Shown one piece after another: positions 6,545 through 12,335 of a stretch of DNA of 31,069 bases; position 1 is the stretch's first letter, and each line of letters opens with the position of its first letter. Under the pieces are notes generated by a model. It was not told the origin of the DNA. It saw only the letters and a program-made list of their open reading frames with translations, and ran no database searches. The position numbers were made by a program, and so were the translations under genes. This DNA comes from Bacteroidaceae bacterium (GTDB lineage: Bacteria; Bacteroidota; Bacteroidia; Bacteroidales; Bacteroidaceae): the NCBI GenBank assembly GCA_017633615.1, contig JAGBPB010000108.1:1-31069 (forward strand), written 5' to 3'.

Positions 6545-8254
6545 TCATTGCCAAATGGCTGTCAGAGCCATCCACAAGTCCTCTGAGTTCTTTTTTACCT
6601 TCTTGAGAAGGCGGGACTTGATCTGATAAATATTTTGGGGGGATTCCTTGATGATGACGCTTACAGATTTTGATGAAAGGCCTGCAAATGAAAAACGCAA
6701 CAGCTGTTTCTCTTTCTCGGAAAGACCTATATCCTCAACGGAGAGCTTGTCCATAATTCCGTCATATGATTCATTGATGAGTGCATCCAGCTTCTTTACG
6801 TTCTCAGGGGCGGTGTAGTCACGGATAAGGTTGTTTATTGTTACGGTGAGCTGTTGCTTTGTTATCTTTTCCTGGTTCTCAGAATCAAAATACATTGAAT
6901 AGAGGCGGTTGGACATATCATGCCGTTCATGGAACTGTGTGAGAAGTTGATGCCTCAACTTCTTTATCATATCCTTATTCTTATGGTTCACGGCTGTGAG
7001 CTCTTCAACCACAGTGAGTGAATCAAAGAGCTGTTCTTTCATCTGTTTTCTCTTGTAGTAGTAGGTAACCAGTGCTATTACATTAATCAACAGGAAGATG
7101 ACAATGAAAAGAATCAGATTGGACATGGCGTGTCTGTACTTGAGCTGTTCATTCTCAGCCATTATCTTGTAATGTTCATTCTGGGCACCCAGGAGTGGCT
7201 GGCTCAGGACTGATCTCAGGTTGGCATTCTGGAATGAGTTGTATTTCTCATAGTATTCAAGGGACTCATCGGCCTCACCACGGCTTTTGGCTATAAGCGA
7301 GCTTACATAATATAGGTATATGGAGTCGCCCTCTGAGAGAGCGCTGTTCCAGGCTTTCTCCATATATGATTCTGACCGGGCATAATCCCTGATGGAGTTG
7401 TAATAGAGGGCCATCAGTTCCTGATATCCCGGTGAATCAGCGAACCGCTCATAACTGTGGGCGTGGGCACGATACAATGCTACAGCCCTTTTGGTCTCAT
7501 TCATGCATAACGCGCAGTACAGTCTGTAGTACTGACACCCATCATACAGTTCATCATCATTAAACGCAATGGCTTTATCCTCAACAATCTGCAACAGTGA
7601 ATCGGCGGTACGGAAATCAAGATTGTTGACTTTGCACCGGCTTATGTCAGAGAGCGCATATACTCTGTGCAGTTCCCTGTCAGCATACCAGTAGTAGGTT
7701 TTGGCTTTGGTGTAATACTGTTCTGCGCGATAATAATCACATGCCTGGTCAAAGATATCGCCCAGTTTGGAGTAGAGCAGGCCTTTCCAGTAGTCATTGT
7801 CAACTCTGTCACTTAGCTGTTCAGCCTGGGCCAGAGCTACTGCGGCATCAGTATATTGCTTTAACTCTACATAAACACAGCCCAGATAGTAATATGAGAG
7901 GAAAAGATAATCGGGATACTTGTCTATGGAATAGAAGAGCGTGGCTTTCATGATAAGTGAATCACTCTTGATAGGCTTGTAATTCTTATACATGGCGGCC
8001 GTATAGAGTAGCGCGTATCGGGCCTGGAGTGTTCGTCCCCTAACTGAACTTGAGTCTATTCTGGACATCAGTTCATATGCATGAGTGGGATCATAGTCGA
8101 TAATACGTTCAGCGCTGTCCATTACCTCAGTGATGGCACGCCTACCATATATCTTGGTGTCATTTGAACGATGGCATCCCGCCATGTTAAATGTTATACA
8201 AAATATAGCAGGCAACAGCAGTGTCGCCCACTTAAAACCCAATATACTTTTCAT
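6545..8254 (-). CDS. Periplasmic TPR / transmembrane / LuxR-like HTH sensor-regulator
   Basis: 569 aa. The N-terminal signal sequence ends in NMAGC (possible lipidation at Cys27). Residues ~40-345 are tetratricopeptide-type helical repeats with clear YY/LG/A patterns, for example YYYLGCVYVELKQYTDAAVA (121-140) and KGLLYSKLGDIFDQACDYYR (157-176). One transmembrane helix spans ~376-400 (NLILFIVIFLLINVIALV), followed by a coiled-coil-like cytoplasmic linker (401-500). A C-terminal helix-turn-helix of LuxR/GerE type lies at ~511-553 (LSEKEKQLLRFSFAGLSSKSVSVIIKESPQNI). The layout is a one-component sensor: TPR outside, DNA binding inside. This class is common in Bacteroidales, usually beside small secreted proteins, and the ligand is generally unknown. 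The likely targets are itself and the adjacent DUF3244 operon (inference). Confidence 0.85.
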   Translation of the reverse strand: MKSILGFKWATLLLPAIFCITFNMAGCHRSNDTKIYGRRAITEVMDSAERIIDYDPTHAYELMSRIDSSSVRGRTLQARYALLYTAAMYKNYKPIKSDSLIMKATLFYSIDKYPDYLFLSYYYLGCVYVELKQYTDAAVALAQAEQLSDRVDNDYWKGLLYSKLGDIFDQACDYYRAEQYYTKAKTYYWYADRELHRVYALSDISRCKVNNLDFRTADSLLQIVEDKAIAFNDDELYDGCQYYRLYCALCMNETKRAVALYRAHAHSYERFADSPGYQELMALYYNSIRDYARSESYMEKAWNSALSEGDSIYLYYVSSLIAKSRGEADESLEYYEKYNSFQNANLRSVLSQPLLGAQNEHYKIMAENEQLKYRHAMSNLILFIVIFLLINVIALVTYYYKRKQMKEQLFDSLTVVEELTAVNHKNKDMIKKLRHQLLTQFHERHDMSNRLYSMYFDSENQEKITKQQLTVTINNLIRDYTAPENVKKLDALINESYDGIMDKLSVEDIGLSEKEKQLLRFSFAGLSSKSVSVIIKESPQNIYQIKSRLLKKVKKNSEDLWMALTAIWQ

Positions 8255-8354
8255 AGACTATTTGAGTGTGCTAATTTAGCAAATGACACGATATGTGCCG
8301 CAATAAAAAAGGTCCTACTACGTCATTTTAAGTTTTATTTTGAAAATGGTATAT

Positions 8355-8391
8355 AAAAAAAGACAGGCCCTTTTGGGGTCTGTCTTTTTTT
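8355..8391 (-). terminator. Intrinsic terminator of GH10 xylanase gene
   Basis: A 12-bp A/T-flanked stem AAAAAAAGACAG / CTGTCTTTTTTT continues as G-T plus CCC/GGG, with an apical T-rich loop. It begins 17 nt past the xylanase stop. The symmetrical A and T tracts mean it could work on both strands. Confidence 0.92.
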
Positions 8392-8407
8392 ATGCTGTTT
8401 CCTTGAA

Positions 8408-9778
8408 TTACTTCTTGAAGTCACGTACAGTGTAGTAAACGGGCTTGCGGTTGTACTCACCGTCAAACAGCAGCGGGAAGTTGTTGGCTCCAAGCCATGA
8501 ATCGCGGTCACCAAGGTTCCAGAATGTTACGCAAGAGAAGTTCTTCTTGTACTTGCGCAGTACGGTGAAGAGCTCTTCATATTTCTTCTTCTGAAGCTCT
8601 GCGATAGAATCGGTAAGAACCTGACCCTCGCCACGGCTGAACTGGAGCTGACCGCCGGCCTCGTGGTTGATACGAACGTCAAACTCTGTGATCTGGATGT
8701 CATCAACCAGCTCAAGATACATCTGGATAGCCTTCTCAAAGTCCTCAATGGTGGGGTTATCATAGATGTTGTAGTGGCCCTGCATACCGATACCGGTGAT
8801 AGGAGCACCCTCGGCCTGCAGCTTCTTGACCATATTGTAGATGAAAGTTCTCTTGGCAGGAGTCCAAGCGCTGTAGTCATTGTAGAACAGACCGGCCTTG
8901 GGATCAGCCTCATGAGCAAACTGGAACGCCTTGAGGATGAACTCATCACCGCAGAGCTGATAAGCTGTTGACTGACGGAATGACTGCTCGTAAGGAACAT
9001 CGGCGTTGTTGCCATCGCTCATAGCCTCGTTTACAACGTCCCAGCAGTAAACTACGTCCTTATAACGGTTTACGATAACCTGGATGTGGGCGCGGAGTGA
9101 ATCGTAGAACTCTTCCTTGGTTGCCTTGGCATACTTGGGAACCTTGGTCATCTGAGGAGCCTGGCCCTGACCCTGAGGACGCTGGCCGCCGCCAAAGCCG
9201 CCAAAGCCACCGGGGAATCCGCCCTGAGGAGCACCCTGGGGAGCACCCTGTGCGCGCTGGCCACCCTGAGGAGCACCCTGCGGACGCTGACCGCCCTGAG
9301 GAGCACCACCGCCAAAGCCACCGAATCCACCAAAGCCGCCAAAGCCGCCGAATCCGCCACGAGCGGGCTGCTCTACCCAAATGGTATCACCGTTCTCGTC
9401 ACGCTCAACAACCTGGTTGCCGTTCTCGTCATACTTGTTGAACATCCAGTTGGCAAACTGGCTGTGCCATACAAGGCAGTGACCACGCATCTTGATACCG
9501 TTGGCACGGCAGAAATCTGCAATGGCATCAGCCTGAGTAAAGTTCCATACACCTGGCTGAGGATGGATCTCACCCGGTTTCATGCAGTTCTCAGCGGTAA
9601 TGCTGTTGAACTCCTTAAGGATAACGGCTGCCTGAAGTGAATCAGTTACGTTACGCGGGGTAACGGCAACACCAATCTTGAAATAGTTTTTGTAAGCGTC
9701 CTTAAGACCCGGGTCTTTCTGACCGCATGCGCTCAATGCAACACATGCAATGAGAGCGATAGTAAAAAGCTTTTTCAT
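8408..9778 (-). CDS. GH10 endo-1,4-beta-xylanase lipoprotein with internal Gly/Gln/Pro-rich insertion
   Basis: 456 aa. The signal ends LSAC with lipidated Cys18, so the enzyme should be anchored on the outer membrane. GH10 hallmarks are present: HCLVWHSQ (100-107), the acid/base Glu251 in WDVVNEA, IGMQGHYNIY (330-339), the nucleophile Glu365 in QITEFDVRI, and WNLGDRDSW (420-428). GH10 enzymes hydrolyse internal beta-1,4 linkages in xylan. The catalytic barrel is interrupted at residues ~140-209 by low-complexity GGFGG and QGAPQGGQ-type repeats, between beta-strand 3 (WHSQ) and the helix before the acid/base strand. Without it, the length is normal for a single-domain GH10. No PUL genes (susC/susD) are nearby. 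The promoter at 9837-9844 and terminator at 8355-8391 suggest a monocistronic unit. Confidence 0.93.
   Translation of the reverse strand: MKKLFTIALIACVALSACGQKDPGLKDAYKNYFKIGVAVTPRNVTDSLQAAVILKEFNSITAENCMKPGEIHPQPGVWNFTQADAIADFCRANGIKMRGHCLVWHSQFANWMFNKYDENGNQVVERDENGDTIWVEQPARGGFGGFGGFGGFGGFGGGAPQGGQRPQGAPQGGQRAQGAPQGAPQGGFPGGFGGFGGGQRPQGQGQAPQMTKVPKYAKATKEEFYDSLRAHIQVIVNRYKDVVYCWDVVNEAMSDGNNADVPYEQSFRQSTAYQLCGDEFILKAFQFAHEADPKAGLFYNDYSAWTPAKRTFIYNMVKKLQAEGAPITGIGMQGHYNIYDNPTIEDFEKAIQMYLELVDDIQITEFDVRINHEAGGQLQFSRGEGQVLTDSIAELQKKKYEELFTVLRKYKKNFSCVTFWNLGDRDSWLGANNFPLLFDGEYNRKPVYYTVRDFKK
9152..9361 (-). repeat. Low-complexity coding repeat inside GH10 domain
   Basis: It encodes residues ~140-209 of the xylanase. 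There is a block of repeated GGF units, then alternating QGAPQGGQ/RPQ units, a second GGF block, and GQGQ. At DNA level it consists of short in-frame units (GAGCACCCTG, CCGCCAAAGC-type) that are prone to copy-number change. Confidence 0.9.
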
Positions 9779-9836
9779 TAATAATGAACTAAGTTTGTGA
9801 TTAATAATTGTTGGTTATTCTTTCTTTTTCGTGCCC

Positions 9837-9844
9837 CAAAATTA
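9837..9844 (-). promoter_or_regulatory. -7 box for xylanase gene
   Basis: Minus strand TAATTTTG matches TAnnTTTG exactly, 59 nt before the ATG at 9778. A -33 TTTG is not evident at the expected distance. Confidence 0.5.
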
Positions 9845-10019
9845 ATCATTTTTTTTCTAACATGTAATAAGTTACATAAGTTGACTGCAATTATTTGCAA
9901 ATCACTTTGGCGGGAAGGTTGGGGTGGTGACAAAATGATAGCCTATTATATATAAAGGTGGCAATTTGTCAATGACTGAAAATTTTTAATGATAAAGTGC
10001 TTTTTTTTCTGTTTTTTTC

Positions 10020-10050
10020 TTGGTGGATAAAAAACAAGTGCGTAATTTTG
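10020..10050 (+). promoter_or_regulatory. Promoter of asnB leader transcript
   Basis: TAATTTTG at 10043-10050 matches the -7 consensus TAnnTTTG. A TTGG (10020-10023) lies 19 nt upstream as a partial -33 element. The predicted start is near 10057, about 18 nt before the leader ORF ATG, so the leader would be at the extreme 5' end of the mRNA. Confidence 0.65.
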
Positions 10051-10074
10051 TGCTCGTAATTAGCAAAAAGAGAT

Positions 10075-10182
10075 ATGGCTAAAGGTTTGGTCTTTGTAAC
10101 CAATAATAATCAGAATAATAATCAGAACCAGAATAATAATCAGGTTTTGATGGTTACTTCTTTTGGCCAGCGGGAAAGCTAA
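10075..10182 (+). CDS. Asn/Gln-rich leader peptide of asnB (attenuator)
   Basis: A 35-codon ORF, ATG to TAA. Residues 10-23 are 14 consecutive Asn or Gln codons: ten Asn (nine AAT, one AAC) and four Gln (CAG), at 10102-10143. It starts with MAKGLVFVT and ends VLMVTSFGQRES. It lies between a Bacteroidetes promoter and an intrinsic terminator, 106 nt before asnB, whose product makes Asn using Gln. This is the arrangement of a ribosome-mediated attenuator. A ribosome stalled on the Asn/Gln run leaves 10163-10170 free to pair with the terminator arm. A ribosome that reaches the stop covers that segment. The codon run and ORF are direct observations; the regulatory role is inferred by analogy with trp/his-type attenuation. 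Confidence 0.85.
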   Translation: MAKGLVFVTNNNQNNNQNQNNNQVLMVTSFGQRES

Positions 10183-10224
10183 TCATTAAAGACAATACAA
10201 GAAAAAACAATAAAGACTGGTCAA
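10163..10224 (+). promoter_or_regulatory. Candidate antiterminator pairing in asnB leader
   Basis: TTGGCCAG (10163-10170, inside the last codons of the leader ORF) pairs over all eight positions, one of them G-T, with CTGGTCAA (10217-10224). The latter covers most of the 5' arm of the terminator at 10212-10238. The two pairings are mutually exclusive. A weaker competitor for the same segment is TTGGTC at 10087-10092. Confidence 0.65.
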
Positions 10225-10243
10225 TCTGATCAGTCTTTTTTTT
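10212..10243 (+). terminator. Intrinsic terminator (attenuator) between leader peptide and asnB
   Basis: A 12-bp stem AAAGACTGGTCA / TGATCAGTCTTT with one G-T pair has a 3-nt loop and runs into eight T (10236-10243). It is 29 nt after the leader stop and 45 nt before the asnB start, so any transcript from the promoter at 10020-10050 must pass it. Confidence 0.93.
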
Positions 10244-10288
10244 GTTTTATACGCTTGAGGCAGAATAAATAACAAAAACAAAAATATT

Positions 10289-11983
10289 ATGTGTGGAATA
10301 GTTTCAATCTTCAGGATTAAGGAGCAGTCAGAACAGTTGCGACAGCGTGCGTTGGAAATGAGTAGGAGAATACGTCATCGCGGTCCCGACTGGAGCGGTA
10401 TATGGTGCGGAGGCTCTGCTATTCTGGCCCATGAGCGTCTGAGCATTGTTGATCCCCAGTCCGGCGGTCAGCCTCTGTTCAGCATGGACCGCATGCAGGT
10501 GCTGGCCGTTAACGGTGAGATTTACAACCATCAGGCTATACGCCGCGAGTATGAAGGACGTTATACGTTCAGTACCGGCAGTGACTGTGAGGTTATACTG
10601 GCTCTGTATCGTGATGCGGTTGCAGCAGGCGGCAGCCAGGAGGATTTTATCCGTATGCTTGAGAGATTGAACGGCATATTTGCATTTGCACTGTATGATG
10701 CTGAGCGTGACGAGTATCTGATAGCCCGTGATCCCATAGGCGTTATACCTCTTTATATTGGAAAAGATGCCGAGGGTCATATCTGCGTGGCCAGTGAGCT
10801 CAAGGCTCTTGAGGGTATATGCACTGCGTATGAGCCGTTCCTGCCTGGACATTTCCTGAGCAGCCGTACGGGTCATGTGGAGCGCTGGTGGACACGTGAC
10901 TGGTTCAAGTATGATGCCGTAAAGAACAACGGGGCCGATGTGGCTGAACTGCGCAAGGCTCTTGAGGCTGCCGTTAAGCGTCAACTGATGAGTGATGTGC
11001 CTTACGGTGTGCTGCTGAGCGGCGGTCTGGACAGCTCTGTCATATCGGCCATAGCAAAGAAAAACGCTGCCCGCCGCGTTGAGACCGATGACCAGCAGGA
11101 GGCATGGTGGCCGCGTCTGCACTCGTTTGCAGTAGGCCTTAAGGGCGCACCTGATCTGGCAAAGGCACGCGAGGTTGCCGAGCACATAGGTACAGTACAC
11201 CATGAAATCAACTATACGGTACAGGAGGGTCTGGACGCCATACGTGACGTAATCTATTTCATTGAGACGTATGATGTCACCACCGTGCGCGCCAGCACCC
11301 CGATGTATCTTCTTGCACGCGTAATCCGCAGCATGGGTATCAAAATGGTACTTAGCGGTGAGGGTGCCGATGAGGTATTCGGCGGTTACCTTTACTTCCA
11401 TAAGGCCCCCGATGCGCAGGCATTCCATGAGGAGACCGTACGCAAGATCTCAAAACTGCACCTGTATGACTGCCTGCGCGCCAACAAGTCACTGGCAGCA
11501 TGGGGTGTTGAGGGTAGGGTTCCCTTCCTTGACAAGGAGTTCCTGGATGTGGCCATGCGCATGAACCCTGAGGCCAAGATGTGCCCGGGCAAGAACATAG
11601 AGAAACGTGTTGTACGTGAGGCTTTTGCCGATATGCTTCCCGAGAGCGTTGCATGGCGCCAGAAGGAGCAGTTCAGCGACGGAGTAGGATACAGTTGGAT
11701 TGATTCGCTGAAGGAGATTACCGCAGCTGCAGTATCAGATGAGCAGATGGCTCATGCAGCCGAAAGGTTCCCCATCAACACTCCCATGAACAAGGAGGAG
11801 TATTACTACCGCAGCATATTTGAGGAGCATTTCCCCAGTGAGTCAGCAGCACGTTGCGTACCCAGTGTTCCAAGCGTAGCTTGCTCTACTGCCGAGGCTC
11901 TGAAATGGGATGCAAGTTTCAGCAAACTGAACGATCCGAGCGGCCGTGCTGTAAAGGGTGTACACGAAAATGCTTACAAATAA
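10289..11983 (+). CDS. asnB: Asparagine synthase (glutamine-hydrolysing), AsnB
   Basis: 564 aa cytoplasmic enzyme that makes Asn from Asp, Gln and ATP. The N-terminal class II amidotransferase domain has the nucleophile Cys2 (MCGIVS), RHRGPDWSG (29-37), NGEIYN (75-80) and GSDCE (97-101). The synthetase domain has the ATP-pyrophosphatase loop SGGLDSS (244-250) and LSGEGADEVFGGY. The C-terminal PSVACSTAEALKWD and DPSGRAVKGVH are typical of long bacterial/plant-type AsnB. Length is normal. It is preceded by an Asn/Gln-codon leader and terminator, so Asn/Gln supply probably controls transcription. It is followed by the glutamine synthetase unit with its own promoter. A lasso-peptide cyclase homologue was considered and rejected because the glutaminase residues and full-length AsnB features are intact. 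Confidence 0.96.
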   Translation: MCGIVSIFRIKEQSEQLRQRALEMSRRIRHRGPDWSGIWCGGSAILAHERLSIVDPQSGGQPLFSMDRMQVLAVNGEIYNHQAIRREYEGRYTFSTGSDCEVILALYRDAVAAGGSQEDFIRMLERLNGIFAFALYDAERDEYLIARDPIGVIPLYIGKDAEGHICVASELKALEGICTAYEPFLPGHFLSSRTGHVERWWTRDWFKYDAVKNNGADVAELRKALEAAVKRQLMSDVPYGVLLSGGLDSSVISAIAKKNAARRVETDDQQEAWWPRLHSFAVGLKGAPDLAKAREVAEHIGTVHHEINYTVQEGLDAIRDVIYFIETYDVTTVRASTPMYLLARVIRSMGIKMVLSGEGADEVFGGYLYFHKAPDAQAFHEETVRKISKLHLYDCLRANKSLAAWGVEGRVPFLDKEFLDVAMRMNPEAKMCPGKNIEKRVVREAFADMLPESVAWRQKEQFSDGVGYSWIDSLKEITAAAVSDEQMAHAAERFPINTPMNKEEYYYRSIFEEHFPSESAARCVPSVPSVACSTAEALKWDASFSKLNDPSGRAVKGVHENAYK

Positions 11984-12055
11984 GCTTTTTAAGTATCGGT
12001 TTGCTGCAAATAACATTTTTTTAATGTCATTTTGTGAAAAAAAATGAGAAATAGT

Positions 12056-12086
12056 TTTCAAATTGCAACATTTATTCGTACTTTTG
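12056..12086 (+). promoter_or_regulatory. Promoter of glutamine synthetase leader transcript
   Basis: TACTTTTG (12079-12086) matches TAnnTTTG. TTTC (12056-12059) at 19 nt is a 3/4 match to the -33 box. The predicted start is near 12093, about 27 nt before the ATG of the small leader ORF. Confidence 0.6.
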
Positions 12087-12119
12087 CAACGTTTTTGAAA
12101 CATAAAGACAAACAAAAGT

Positions 12120-12227
12120 ATGAAAGTGTTGATAGAATATGGTTTCAGATATGCTCTGGAGGTTGGTTTCAATCCCAAGCGTAATGTCTGCGGCTGTTTG
12201 GCTATTCTCTCTCCAGCCGGGGAGTAA
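12120..12227 (+). CDS. Putative 35-aa leader peptide upstream of glutamine synthetase
   Basis: A 35-codon ORF, ATG to TAA, just after the predicted transcript start. The peptide begins MKVLIEYGFRYALEVGF and contains NPKRNVCGC before ending LSPAGE. It has no run of Gln or Glu codons and only two Asn codons, so codon-specific sensing is not obvious. The last codons contain CCAGCC (12213-12218), an exact complement of GGCTGG (12266-12271) in the 5' arm of the downstream terminator. CTGGAGG (12156-12162) can instead pair with TCTCCAG (12210-12216). The position and mutually exclusive pairings parallel the asnB leader. No known family was recognised. It could alternatively be a conserved RNA element with a fortuitous ORF. 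Confidence 0.5.
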   Translation: MKVLIEYGFRYALEVGFNPKRNVCGCLAILSPAGE

Positions 12228-12262
12228 GCCCATCAGCAACACTTATCTTTACATACAAACAT

Positions 12263-12297
12263 AAAGGCTGGCCCGCTTGGACTGGCCTTTCGTCTTT
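12263..12297 (+). terminator. Probable attenuator-type terminator before glutamine synthetase
   Basis: AAAGGCTGGCCC (12263-12274) pairs with GGACTGGCCTTT (12279-12290) around a GCTT loop, with one mismatch and two G-T pairs. It is followed by CGTCTTTAA, a 3' context like known GGCCTTTCGT-type terminators. The T tract is weak. It lies 35 nt after the small ORF and 38 nt before the synthetase start. Confidence 0.6.
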
Positions 12298-12335
12298 AAT
12301 AAAAACAGAAAACAAAACCACAAAACAATACAATT

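Noticed and set aside
8281..8330. Inverted repeat AAATGAC ... GTCATTT upstream of the regulator gene as a strong operator
   Set aside because: Only 7 A/T-rich base pairs match before several mismatches. Not strong enough to list as a feature.
9060..9441. Open frames of 66-114 codons in other frames across the xylanase repeat
   Set aside because: They arise from the low-complexity repeat (Arg/Trp/Ser-rich or His/Pro-rich translations) inside the GH10 gene.
10328..11428. 366-codon open frame on the minus strand opposite asnB
   Set aside because: It is fully antisense to a highly conserved, complete asnB. The translation has no domain-like features, and the open frame results from codon bias of the sense gene.
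10289..11983. Lasso-peptide cyclase (AsnB-like) that might pair with the HPrK-like kinase and peptidase
   Set aside because: The protein has an intact glutaminase domain and the full AsnB C-terminus. It lies 7 kb away in a nitrogen-metabolism cluster and is governed by an Asn/Gln leader.
11984..12055. Terminator after asnB
   Set aside because: Only a 5-bp ACATT/AATGT hairpin with a T loop is present. Too weak to call.
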